From: Acidimicrobiaceae bacterium
GTDB taxonomy: Bacteria; Actinomycetota; Acidimicrobiia; Acidimicrobiales; RAAP-2
Direction of reading: 5' to 3'
Assembly (NCBI GenBank): GCA_947456095.1
Contig: CANGPX010000002.1
Coordinates: 1 to 52,605, forward strand
DNA length: 52,605 nt
Shown here: positions 19,312 through 28,442 of the stretch, piece after piece
How the letters are laid out: each line of letters starts with the position of its first letter
Numbering within the stretch: position 1 is the stretch's first letter
The notes under the pieces: model-generated
Databases searched by the model: none
Told to the model about the DNA's origin: nothing
What the model saw: the letters and a program-made list of their open reading frames with translations, nothing else
Translations under genes and position numbers: made by a program

Positions 19312-20340
19312 ATGTCAAAACCCATTCAACAGACGATCAATGAACTCTTCAGCTTGCGACCAGAGGTGTCTTCGGGTCAAGTGGCTCTCGCTGCTGGCGT
19401 CTCACGACAAGCAGCCCACTATCACTTGAAAAAGTTGGAGAACTTGGGTCTGGTCCGCCACATTGGGTCAGGTCGCACCGCGCACTACATCAGGGCAACA
19501 CTTCGCTCCTCTCACTACCCCATCGAGGGGCTTTCAGAAAGCGCTGCCTGGGCGCTTGAGCGCAAGGCGCTCTCCGACCTCGATCCGACAATGCTTGACA
19601 ACCCGGAAGTGGTCGCCAACCTGAATTTCACCTTTACCGAAATGGTGAACAACGCGATTGACCATTCCGGAGGCAACACGATCGAAATTCGATGGTTTCT
19701 TGACGAGCAGCGCATCGCCTTCGAAGTCGAAGATGATGGCATTGGCGTCTTCCGGCGAATGCGAGAGTCACGCGGGTTGCCTCGAGAGTTCGATGCCATT
19801 GGGGAGATCTCCAAGAGCCGACAAACCACAGATCCAAGCCGCCACAGCGGACTGGGTATCCATCTCACTTCTCGCTTGAGCGATCGATTTCTCCTTTCGA
19901 GCGGTCAACTGACCTGGGTGACCGACTTCGAGAGCAACGATGCCGCAATTGGCTGGCTCGATGAGCATCGAAAGGGCACCTTGGTCCGATGCGAGATCCT
20001 CGGATCAACCGTTCGTACCCTTCGCGATGTCGTTGCAGACATCACCGACCCGGAAATCTTCGGATCGAAAAAGTCCCATATTCTCGTTGATCTCTTCAAG
20101 AGTGAGGGCTTCATCTCGAGGACTCAAGCCAAGATGCTCGCAGCGCGTCTTGAGGTGTTCGATGTCGTGGAAATCGACTTCAAAGGCGTCAGCGAGATCG
20201 GGCAAGGATTCGCTGATGAGCTCTTCAGAATCTGGCAGGTAAATCACCCGACCACAAGACTCATTCCCATCAATGCGAATCCCGCGATCCTTGCAGTCAT
20301 TGGCCTCACCGCTCCTGAGGTGAGCAAAGAGCGACAGTGA
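19312..20340 (+). CDS. wHTH - HATPase_c - STAS-like (DUF4325) regulator
   Basis: N-terminal wHTH 'SSGQVALAAGVSRQAAHYHLKKLENLGLVRHIGSGRTAHYI'; GHKL motifs 'FTEMVNNAIDHSGG', 'VEDDGIGVF', 'HSGLGIHLTSRLSDRF'; C-terminal 'SRTQAKMLAARLEVFDVVEIDFKGVSEIGQGFADELFRIW...LIPINAN'. Confidence 0.85.
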   Translation: MSKPIQQTINELFSLRPEVSSGQVALAAGVSRQAAHYHLKKLENLGLVRHIGSGRTAHYIRATLRSSHYPIEGLSESAAWALERKALSDLDPTMLDNPEVVANLNFTFTEMVNNAIDHSGGNTIEIRWFLDEQRIAFEVEDDGIGVFRRMRESRGLPREFDAIGEISKSRQTTDPSRHSGLGIHLTSRLSDRFLLSSGQLTWVTDFESNDAAIGWLDEHRKGTLVRCEILGSTVRTLRDVVADITDPEIFGSKKSHILVDLFKSEGFISRTQAKMLAARLEVFDVVEIDFKGVSEIGQGFADELFRIWQVNHPTTRLIPINANPAILAVIGLTAPEVSKERQ

Positions 20341-20403
20341 CGAGCGGCCGCTCCAATGTCATCAGTACGCCGAGCACGAGTGGAAAATTTCGCAACGAAC
20401 AAC

Positions 20404-20437
20404 GAAGAAGGAGCGACCAAGTGGTCGCTCCTTCTTC
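20404..20437. terminator. Bidirectional terminator between convergent genes
   Basis: Perfect 16-bp inverted repeat GAAGAAGGAGCGACCA-AG-TGGTCGCTCCTTCTTC between the regulator stop (20340) and nrdJ stop (20505). Confidence 0.75.
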
Positions 20438-20504
20438 TCTTGCCACTCAACTTCGTGTGGCCGGTAGCTACCGGCCCATCAGCACCTGTGTCGGTGTCGA
20501 GTTC

Positions 20505-23291
20505 TCAGCTGCAGCCGCTCGTTGTTCCACAGCTTGAGCAGACGTAGCACGATCCCGCACGTTGCATTGAGTCCCCGCAGCTGTAGCAGTAAGGGGCATC
20601 GCGCTGCTCGGCCCGAATGAGGGTCTCAGTCGCAACCGGTGCGCCGGAAATGCTCGTCGACTTGGTTGCCACTTCTTCAACACCAGGAAGTGTTGGCTGG
20701 GTGCGCTCTTCTGAAGAAAGCACGCCCAGCTCTTCACGCTCGGTGAGGGTCAGATAGTCAAGTGCCATGCGACGGAAGATGTAGTCAACAAGTGACGTTG
20801 CAATCCGCAGTTCTGCGTCGTCGGTGATACCAGCTGGCTCGAACTTCATCGACACGTACTTGCGCACGTAGGTCGACAGCGGAACGCCGTGCTGGAGGCC
20901 GAGGCTGAGCGAGATCGAGAAGGCGTCCATGATGCCAGCCAAGGTTGAGCCTTGCTTTGACACCTTGATGAAGATCTCACCGGGGCGACCATCGTCGTAT
21001 TCACCAACGGTGACGTAACCCTCGCAGTCAGCAACACGGAAGGCAAAGGTGTTGGAGCGACGACGACGAGGCAAGCGCTCACGAACCGCACCGACAACAA
21101 CCGTGTTGGCCCGAACTCGCTCGTTGGCCAGTGCTGCTTCAAGCTCAGCAATGCGAGCGTCAATCTCATGTGCGTGCTGCGCAGGAGTCGACTCTTCTTC
21201 TTCGCCATCTTTCTTCGTCATTGACAGTGGCTGGCCAACCTTGCAGTTGTCACGGTAGATCGCCACGGCCTTGACGCCGAGGCGCCAGGCGTCGATGTGG
21301 AGCTGCTCCACCTCTTCAACGGTTGCCTCTTGTGGCATGTTGACGGTCTTTGAAATTGCACCCGACAAGAAGGGCTGTGCTGCACCCATCATGCGGACGT
21401 GACCTGAGTAGTGGATTGAGTTGTCGCCCATTGAGCAGGCAAACACTGGCAAGTGATCAGCGGCGAGGCCAGGAGCACCAACAATGGTCTTGTTGATGTC
21501 AATGTAGGCAATGATTGAATCAACCGCCTCTTGCGAGTAGCCAAGTTTCGCCAGCGCACGAGGAATGGTCTGGTTGACAATGGACATCGTTCCACCGCCG
21601 ACGAGCTTCTTCGTCTTCACGAGACCTAGGTCAGGCTCAATGCCAGTGGTGTCGCAGTCCATGAGCAGACCAATGGTGCCCGTTGGAGCGAGCACTGAGG
21701 CTTGCGAGTTGCGCACGCCGTGCATCTCGGCCAGTTCAACTGCCTGGTCCCACGATTCGCGAGCTGCTGAGAGCAACTCGTCAGGAACCCGGTCTTCGTC
21801 AATGGTCGATGCTGCTGCTTGGTGCTTGCGAAGCACACGGAGCATCCCAGCTTCATCTTTTTCGTAGCCCTCGAAGGCGCCCATGCGAGCAGCCGTCTTC
21901 GCCGAGGTGGCATAGGCGTGACCAGTCATGAGGGCGGTGATGGCTGCGGCCCATGCCCGTCCACCATCTGAGTCATAGGGAAGACCTTCAGCCATGAGCA
22001 GTGCGCCCAAGTTGGCATAGCCAATGCCGAGTTCACGGTACTTAATAGTGTTCTCGCCAATAGCCTTGGTTGGGTAGTCAGCGTTGCCGACCAAGATTTC
22101 TTGACCAGTGAAGACAATTTCGATGGCTGCCTTGAAACTGTCGACGTCGAACGAGTCGTCGTCACGCAAGAAGGTCATCAAGTTGAGGCTGGCCAAGTTG
22201 CAAGCCGAGTTGTCGAGGTGCATGTATTCAGAACATGGGTTTGAGCCGTTGATCTTGCCGGCGTTTGGCGTGGTGTGCCAGTCATTGATCGTCGTGTCGT
22301 ATTGCAGGCCCGGGTCGGCACATTCCCATGCGGCTTGAGCCAACTCACGGAACAGCTGCTTGGCCGAAACCGTCTCGACCACTTCACCGTTGCGGGTACG
22401 GAAGGCCCATGGCTTGTCATCGAGCACTGCCTGCATGAACTCGTCGGTGACCCGCACGGAGTTGTTGGCGTTTTGGTACTGCACGGAGAAACTGTCAGCG
22501 CCGTCCAAGTCCATGTCAAAACCAGCATCACGAAGCACGCGGGCCTTGCGCTCTTCAATGGCCTTGCACCAGATGAAGTCACGAAGGTCTGGGTGGTCAA
22601 CGTCCAACATGACCATCTTGGCCGCACGACGGGTCTTGCCACCAGACTTGATGGTTCCAGCCGAAGCGTCAGCACCACGCATGAAGCTAACCGGACCAGA
22701 AGCGGTGCCGCCACCTTTCAGCAGTTCCTTCGACGAGCGGATCTTGCTCAGGTTCACGCCAGCGCCTGAGCCACCTTTGAAGATGGTGCCTTCTTCGGTG
22801 TACCAGTTGAGGATGGAGTCCATGGAGTCTTCAACCGCCAAGATGAAGCACGCTGAAGCTTGTTGTGGGACGCCCTTGACGCCAATGTTGAACCACACTG
22901 GCGAGTTGAATGCTGCCTTTTGGTGGATGATCAGGTACTTGAGTTCGGCTCGGAAGGTCTCGGCTTCTTCTTCGGAGACGAAGTAGCCATCTTTTTTGCC
23001 CCACTCGGTGATGGTGTCGACCACGCGGTTGGCAACCTGCTTGAGCGAGGTCTCTCGCTCGTCGGTGCCGAGGGTGCCGCGGAAATACTTCTGCGCCAAG
23101 ATGTTCGTGGCGTTCACACTCCACGTTGAAGGCACTTCGACGCCGAGTTGCTCAAAGGCAACAGAACCATCGCGATAATTCGTGATTCGTGAATCACGAC
23201 GTTCCCACACCACCGTGTCGAATGGATCAAGACCAGGCGTCGTGAAATGACGCTTCATCCCAATACCTTGGCGCTGTGGTGCGATTGCCAT
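20505..23291 (-). CDS. nrdJ: Vitamin B12-dependent (class II) ribonucleotide reductase
   Basis: 928 aa; 'FNSPVWFNIGVKG', 'NPCSEYMHLDNSACNLASLNL', TSCPD-like domain 'EGYVTVGEYDDGRPGEIFIKVSKQGSTLAGIMDAFSISLSLGLQHGVPL', Cys-rich C-terminus 'CYSCGDSMQRAGSCYVCSSCG'. Confidence 0.95.
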   Translation of the reverse strand: MAIAPQRQGIGMKRHFTTPGLDPFDTVVWERRDSRITNYRDGSVAFEQLGVEVPSTWSVNATNILAQKYFRGTLGTDERETSLKQVANRVVDTITEWGKKDGYFVSEEEAETFRAELKYLIIHQKAAFNSPVWFNIGVKGVPQQASACFILAVEDSMDSILNWYTEEGTIFKGGSGAGVNLSKIRSSKELLKGGGTASGPVSFMRGADASAGTIKSGGKTRRAAKMVMLDVDHPDLRDFIWCKAIEERKARVLRDAGFDMDLDGADSFSVQYQNANNSVRVTDEFMQAVLDDKPWAFRTRNGEVVETVSAKQLFRELAQAAWECADPGLQYDTTINDWHTTPNAGKINGSNPCSEYMHLDNSACNLASLNLMTFLRDDDSFDVDSFKAAIEIVFTGQEILVGNADYPTKAIGENTIKYRELGIGYANLGALLMAEGLPYDSDGGRAWAAAITALMTGHAYATSAKTAARMGAFEGYEKDEAGMLRVLRKHQAAASTIDEDRVPDELLSAARESWDQAVELAEMHGVRNSQASVLAPTGTIGLLMDCDTTGIEPDLGLVKTKKLVGGGTMSIVNQTIPRALAKLGYSQEAVDSIIAYIDINKTIVGAPGLAADHLPVFACSMGDNSIHYSGHVRMMGAAQPFLSGAISKTVNMPQEATVEEVEQLHIDAWRLGVKAVAIYRDNCKVGQPLSMTKKDGEEEESTPAQHAHEIDARIAELEAALANERVRANTVVVGAVRERLPRRRRSNTFAFRVADCEGYVTVGEYDDGRPGEIFIKVSKQGSTLAGIMDAFSISLSLGLQHGVPLSTYVRKYVSMKFEPAGITDDAELRIATSLVDYIFRRMALDYLTLTEREELGVLSSEERTQPTLPGVEEVATKSTSISGAPVATETLIRAEQRDAPYCYSCGDSMQRAGSCYVCSSCGTTSGCS

Positions 23292-23404
23292 GATTTCTCC
23301 TTCAATGTCTTTGAAACCATCACCAAGGAGTCGTTCCCCTCGGTGAGTACTACACGTTTACTTCAACCTGCGAACTTCGTCCAGTGGGCCGTCTTACGAC
23401 TCTA

Positions 23405-23454
23405 ACCACAACATGTTGTGGTGTGTTGGATTTCCCACCACAAGATGGGCGAGT
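23405..23454 (-). promoter_or_regulatory. Tandem NrdR-box-like palindromes upstream of nrdJ
   Basis: Perfect 18-bp palindrome ACCACAACATGTTGTGGT (23405-23422) and a degenerate second copy ACCACAAGATGGGCGAGT (23437-23454), 32 bp apart start to start. Confidence 0.55.
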
Positions 23455-23561
23455 ATTACATCACTGTAACTACGACCTTGTCAACACGGGTAGCGATTCC
23501 CAAGGGGCGCTTCACCATTCACCCGGGCGAGGGCGAACAAGTGCCGGTAGCGTCTCGTTGC

Positions 23562-25064
23562 GTGGACATTCTCTTTGCAATTGATGCTGGGACAACAGGG
23601 GTCAGAACCTTGGCGGTTGACCTCTCCGGCCAAGTTCTTGATGTGGCCTATCGGCCCCTCACGCAACACTTTCCCTTCCCTGGATGGGTTGAGCATGACG
23701 GCAAGGAAATCATTCGCTTGGTCCTTGAAACCCTGAATGAAGCAGCTCAGCGTGCACTGGCACGAAGTTACCGGGTTGTGGCGATTGGGATCACCAATCA
23801 ACGAGAGACGACCATTGCTTTTGATCGCGCAACGGGCGAACCGTTGGCAAGAGCAATTGTGTGGCAAGACCGGCGCACCGCAGACCTCTGCGACACGTTG
23901 CGCCAGCGCGGCGTTGAGGCCGAAATTCGCAGCACAACTGGCTTGGTTCTCGACCCCTATTTCAGCGCAACAAAAATGTCATGGCTCTTAAGTCAAGGGG
24001 TAGCGAACAACGCCGAGCAGCTTGCCTTGTCAACCATTGACTCTTGGGTGCTGTGGAACTTGACTGGCGGCAGCTCTGGCGGGGTGTTCGCCACTGATCC
24101 ATCAAATGCCAGCCGAACCATGCTGTTTGACTTAGAAAACGGTTCGTGGTCAGAACCATTAGCTGAGATGTTCGACATTCCACTGCATGCTTTGGCAACC
24201 ATTGTTCCCTCGGCTGGTCGCATTGGGACCATTGCCGCATCGGTGTTGCCAAGCCTTGCCGGCGTGGCGATCTCGAGCATCATTGGCGACCAACAAGGTG
24301 CGCTGTTTGGTCAAGCCTGTTATGAACCGGGCATGGCAAAGGCCACCTACGGCACCGGAAGTTTCGTGCTGCAAAATATTGGGACAACGCTCCCAGAGCC
24401 CGCTCACGGCCTCACCACCTCTGTTGCCTGGCAGCTCGGCGCTGGTGCTCCGCTTACCTATGCCCTTGAAGGATCTGCCTTTGTTGCTGGAGCAGCCATT
24501 CAGTGGCTACGCGATGAGCTGCAACTCATTGAAGCATCTGAAGACTTAGAACCACTTGCACTGACCGTTGAGCGTTCTGATGGCGTGATGGTGGTTCCCG
24601 CATTTACTGGACTAGGAAGTCCATGGTTTGATCCTCGTGCTCGCGGCACCATCACTGGCTTGTCGCGCGGCAGCGGCAGAGCACAGATTGCCCGAGCAGT
24701 CATTGAAGCGCTTGCCTACCAAGTCACCGCCATGGTGGACCAAATGGTTGACAGTGCCGAACAACCACTCACGACGCTTCGTGTTGACGGTGGAGCTTCA
24801 GCGATGTCGCTGTTGTGTCAACTCCAAGCAAATCAACTCGGCGTCTTCGTTGAGCGTCCGAAATCGCTGGAAACAACCGCCCTTGGAGCAGCCACGTTGG
24901 CTGCTTTTGGCGAAGGCCTCTTGGATCCCTTTAGCGACACGACCAAACCCTGGAAGGCCGAGTCTCGCTTCACCCCAGGTGAAGATCTCGCCACAGCCCG
25001 CTCGGGTTATGAACAGTGGCTCCAAGCAGTTGAACGCTCGAGAGGCCTCGCTTACGACAACTAA
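23562..25064 (+). CDS. glpK: Glycerol kinase (FGGY family)
   Basis: 'AIDAGTTGVRTLAVD', 'GWVEHDGKEI', 'GITNQRETTIAFDRATGEPLARAIVWQDRRTADLCD', 'TGLVLDPYFSATKMSWLL', 'TDPSNASRTMLFDL'. Start GTG 23562 or 23541. Confidence 0.9.
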   Translation: MDILFAIDAGTTGVRTLAVDLSGQVLDVAYRPLTQHFPFPGWVEHDGKEIIRLVLETLNEAAQRALARSYRVVAIGITNQRETTIAFDRATGEPLARAIVWQDRRTADLCDTLRQRGVEAEIRSTTGLVLDPYFSATKMSWLLSQGVANNAEQLALSTIDSWVLWNLTGGSSGGVFATDPSNASRTMLFDLENGSWSEPLAEMFDIPLHALATIVPSAGRIGTIAASVLPSLAGVAISSIIGDQQGALFGQACYEPGMAKATYGTGSFVLQNIGTTLPEPAHGLTTSVAWQLGAGAPLTYALEGSAFVAGAAIQWLRDELQLIEASEDLEPLALTVERSDGVMVVPAFTGLGSPWFDPRARGTITGLSRGSGRAQIARAVIEALAYQVTAMVDQMVDSAEQPLTTLRVDGGASAMSLLCQLQANQLGVFVERPKSLETTALGAATLAAFGEGLLDPFSDTTKPWKAESRFTPGEDLATARSGYEQWLQAVERSRGLAYDN

Positions 25065-26279
25065 TTAGTTGAGGCGATCAAGCGTGCGTCCGAGGTTGCG
25101 GACTGCTTGATGGATGCGCTGCTCATTTTCAATGAGGGCAAAGCGAACATAGCCATCGCCGCCTGGACCAAAGCCAACACCTGGTGATGTAGCAACGCTC
25201 GCTTCGGTGACGAGGAACTTCGAGAACTCCAAGCTGCCCATCTCCCGGTAGGGCTCTGGAATTGGCGCCCAGATGAACATCGTTCCCTTTGGTGGAGTGA
25301 TCTCCCAACCAATGCGATTGAGACCCTCACAGATCACATCACGACGCGACTGGTAGATGTGATTGAGCTCTTGCGGGTAATCAGGGGCTTCGTTCATTGC
25401 CACAATGGCGGCGATTTGGATGGGCTGGAAGGTGCCGTAGTCAAGGTAGCTCTTGAGTTTTGTCAGGGCAGCGACCACTTCTGGGTTTCCGACCATAAAC
25501 GCCACACGCCAACCAGCCATCGAGAACGACTTGGTCAACGAGTACAACTCAACGGCAACGTCTTTTGCCCCTTCGGCTTGAAGAATCGACGGCGGCTGGT
25601 AGCCATCAAAACCAAGGTCGGCATAGGCAAAGTCGTGTACCAAGATCACTTCGTGTTCTCGGGCAAAGTCAACAATGCGCTGCATGAAATCAAGATCCAC
25701 ACAAGCAGTTGTTGGATTGTGCGGAAAACTCAGCACAATCACTCGAGGTTTCGTCACCGCTGTGGCCCATGACTCCATCAAGTTGTCAAAGAACACCTCG
25801 CCGGGGCTTTGCGTCGGTGGTGCTTCTCCGATCGTGTTTGGTCCATAGAGGCGAACGTGGCGAACATCGCCACCAGCAAACAGTGGCGAGTAGATGTGGA
25901 CCGGATACGACGGCGACGGCACGAGAATGGAGTCACCGGGCTGGAGCAGCACCCACATGAGGTGGCTGAAGCCTTCTTTGGCGCCAATGGTGGTGACGAC
26001 TTCTTTGTCTGGGTCGAGCGTGACGCCCCACTTGCGCTCATAGAGCGAGGCAATGGCACCACGGAGATTCGGGATGCCCTTTGAGGCTGAGTAGCGATGG
26101 TTCTTTGCCTGGTGCGCTGCTTCGGAGAGCTTCTCAACCGCCAAGTCAGGCGAAGGCAGATCCGGGTTGCCAAATCCAAGGTCAATCACGTCAGCGCCAC
26201 CATGGCGGGCATTGGCCTTTAACTCATTGATGGCAGCAAAGACATAGGGCGGCAGGCCGTTAATTCGACGGAATTCCAT
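25065..26279 (-). CDS. Class I/II aminotransferase (AlaC-like)
   Basis: '[40 protein letters not shown]', '[10 protein letters not shown]', '[14 protein letters not shown]', '[52 protein letters not shown]'. Confidence 0.92.
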   Translation of the reverse strand: MEFRRINGLPPYVFAAINELKANARHGGADVIDLGFGNPDLPSPDLAVEKLSEAAHQAKNHRYSASKGIPNLRGAIASLYERKWGVTLDPDKEVVTTIGAKEGFSHLMWVLLQPGDSILVPSPSYPVHIYSPLFAGGDVRHVRLYGPNTIGEAPPTQSPGEVFFDNLMESWATAVTKPRVIVLSFPHNPTTACVDLDFMQRIVDFAREHEVILVHDFAYADLGFDGYQPPSILQAEGAKDVAVELYSLTKSFSMAGWRVAFMVGNPEVVAALTKLKSYLDYGTFQPIQIAAIVAMNEAPDYPQELNHIYQSRRDVICEGLNRIGWEITPPKGTMFIWAPIPEPYREMGSLEFSKFLVTEASVATSPGVGFGPGGDGYVRFALIENEQRIHQAVRNLGRTLDRLN

Positions 26280-26287
26280 GGCCTAAG

Positions 26288-26977
26288 TTACCGCGGTGAG
26301 AACCAGGGTCTCGATCGTGCGACCCCTCCAAGAACAAGGGCACTGGTCGAATAGGTTCCAATTGCCCAAGACGCTCCGGCCTCAGCCAACGAGTCGAGCA
26401 GGGTTTCGATTCCTTCGGCCGAACTTGGCAGTTCCCCAGCCCAGGTGACTTCGCCGTCTTTTGCCTGAAGAGCAACAAGGTCAACCGGGCTTGACCACAA
26501 GTTGACCGCAGCACCACCAGCGCGAGCAGACGCAACGGTCTTTGGTCCAGACCCGCCAACCCACGTTGGAATCTCTTGCGCCTGCAGCGCTTGGAGAAGC
26601 CAACCGAGTCGCTCTCGTCGCTCCTCAAGCGGCGCTCGAAGCAGTCCATAGGCTTCGTTCTCTGCTTCTGAGAGTGCATCGCCCAGACCAAGTGGAGCCA
26701 AGACTCGACCATTGCCCAGTGCCTTCAAGGTCAAGAACTGACTGAGCAGGACCTGGTCAGCGACGAGTCCGACTCTGGCAACGAGTGGCCCAACCATGAT
26801 TGATGAGGTCTCAGCCAGAACCCGAGCAAGGATGGGAAATGGTGCGAGCGCAGGTAGGTCGCGTTTGCCAATCGGCCACAAGTGGTCATAGGCGAAGACC
26901 CCATGGAGGCCAGCCGCTTCAGCTTCATGGGCGCCAGCAAGGGCGGCGCTTGGCGTTGAGCGAAACAATGGCAGCAA
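26288..26977 (-). CDS. LLM-class (luciferase-like) flavin-dependent oxidoreductase
   Basis: 'AHEAEAAGLHGVFAYDHLWPIG', 'LTLKALGNGRVLAPLGLGDALSEAENEAYG', 'IPTWVGGSG'. Confidence 0.8.
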   Translation of the reverse strand: MLPLFRSTPSAALAGAHEAEAAGLHGVFAYDHLWPIGKRDLPALAPFPILARVLAETSSIMVGPLVARVGLVADQVLLSQFLTLKALGNGRVLAPLGLGDALSEAENEAYGLLRAPLEERRERLGWLLQALQAQEIPTWVGGSGPKTVASARAGGAAVNLWSSPVDLVALQAKDGEVTWAGELPSSAEGIETLLDSLAEAGASWAIGTYSTSALVLGGVARSRPWFSPR

Positions 26978-26988
26978 GATCCCGATTT

Positions 26989-27966
26989 TCAGGGCTGAGC
27001 TCGCTCTCCAAGGATTGCTGCACCAACAGCTCCTGCTTCGGGCCCGAGAGCTGTTGGCACGAGCTTTGGCGGTTTGCGAAAGGCGCCGCCTTCAATTGCG
27101 GTGGCCAAATGGCGTGCGGTTGGTTCCATGATCAAGTGGTGACCTTCAATCACCCCACCGCCGAGCACAACGAGACTCGGGTCAAAGCACGCAGTCAAAT
27201 TGGCAATGCCTTTGGCCAACCACCAGCAGAACTCATCAACAACCGCCAATGCGCCCGCATTGCCCTGTGCCGCAGCGGTGAGCAAGGCCTCTGGGCTTGC
27301 TGCTGAGGCCATGTCGACGGTGCCTTCACGCATCGCCACGTCGGCGAGATGACCAAGACCAGACCCTGAAGCAAAGCGCTCGAAACAGCCCTTGGATCCA
27401 CAGGGACACTCAGGACCAGAGCGATCGATCATCAAGTGACCAAACTCTCCAGCAAATCCATTCGCCCCTCGCAGCAACACCCCATTGACGATCGCTGCCC
27501 CACCAATGCCGGTACCGAGCGTGAGCAAAATTGCGTGGTCAACTCCACGAGCGGCACCAAAGTGATGCTCAGCGACCGCTGCGCAGTTTGCATCATTGTC
27601 AACGGCAATCTCACTGCGGCCAAGTCGCTCGGCCACGAGAGCACCAATGTTGGCACCTATGGCACCTTGGAGATTGGGAGCAAACACGAGGGTGCCGTCA
27701 AAGGCGACAATGCCAGGCACGCCAAGACCAAGTGCACAGGTGCTCAAGTCAAGCCCCCCTCGAGTGGCCAAGGTCGCAAGCACTTCAGCAATGGTGTCAG
27801 CGACCGATGACCCAACGGGTCGGCCAAGCGAGGTGTCGCTGACCTGGGGAGTTGGGAGCCGAAACGAGTCAACAATGGCACCGGTTGGCCCAAGGGCAAC
27901 TCCGAGTACTTTCGTGCCGCCAACATCAACACCAATCGAGCGAACCACGCTCGATGAGTGACTCAC
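26989..27966 (-). CDS. ROK-family glucokinase
   Basis: 'IGVDVGGTKVLGVALG', 'VDNDANCAAVAEHHFGAARGVDHAILLTLGTGIGGAAIVNG', 'GEFGHLMIDRSGPECPCGSKGCFERFASG'. Confidence 0.94.
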   Translation of the reverse strand: MSHSSSVVRSIGVDVGGTKVLGVALGPTGAIVDSFRLPTPQVSDTSLGRPVGSSVADTIAEVLATLATRGGLDLSTCALGLGVPGIVAFDGTLVFAPNLQGAIGANIGALVAERLGRSEIAVDNDANCAAVAEHHFGAARGVDHAILLTLGTGIGGAAIVNGVLLRGANGFAGEFGHLMIDRSGPECPCGSKGCFERFASGSGLGHLADVAMREGTVDMASAASPEALLTAAAQGNAGALAVVDEFCWWLAKGIANLTACFDPSLVVLGGGVIEGHHLIMEPTARHLATAIEGGAFRKPPKLVPTALGPEAGAVGAAILGERAQP

Positions 27967-28406
27967 GACGTTGACTCCACCCGAGTCTTCAATTCTCGCA
28001 GCGCTGTTGCTCGAATGCGGTGCTCAGCTCGGGACTTCACAAAACCAGGCAATGGCACCTTGAGTGCGGCAACGAGTTTGTAGGTCACTTCGCAAGCGCC
28101 ACCAGTTGCCAGTGCAAACGAGTAGGTGCCTTCAAGTTCATCTAAGAGATCACCATCGACGAGTGACCACGACAGCGCAGTTGGCGCATCCGAGTAGTCA
28201 TAACGCAAGGTGTATGAGGTTGAACGGCCAAAAGCGGCCGCCCGAAATTCCGTCACGGTCGGGCGACCTTCGTCGTCGCGCTCGTGAACGACGACAGCCT
28301 TCATGTCATCAATCCATTCAGGGTATGCCTCAATGTTGGCCGCGGCGTCATAACAACGCTTCGGCGATGCCTTGATGACAATCTGCTCAGTTGCCTGGTT
28401 AGACAC
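27963..28406 (-). CDS. SRPBCC family protein
   Basis: 'IVIKASPKRCYDAAANIEAYPEWIDDMKAVVVHERDDEGRPTVTEFRAAAFGRSTSYTLRYDYSDAPTALSWSLVDGD' typical polyketide-cyclase/START fold. Confidence 0.87.
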   Translation of the reverse strand: MSNQATEQIVIKASPKRCYDAAANIEAYPEWIDDMKAVVVHERDDEGRPTVTEFRAAAFGRSTSYTLRYDYSDAPTALSWSLVDGDLLDELEGTYSFALATGGACEVTYKLVAALKVPLPGFVKSRAEHRIRATALRELKTRVESTS

Positions 28407-28442
28407 CTGGTCCCTTCCTCAATCTCTTACGTACGTCGTCTG

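Noticed and set aside
23292-23480. Cobalamin riboswitch upstream of class II nrdJ
   Set aside because: The leader is only about 110-190 nt and lacks a recognisable B12-box; GGCCCACTGG is not a convincing match. NrdR-like palindromes explain the region better.
24500-24703. Other short antisense ORFs within glpK, nrdJ and pyk
   Set aside because: Fully embedded opposite conserved enzyme genes; no independent evidence.
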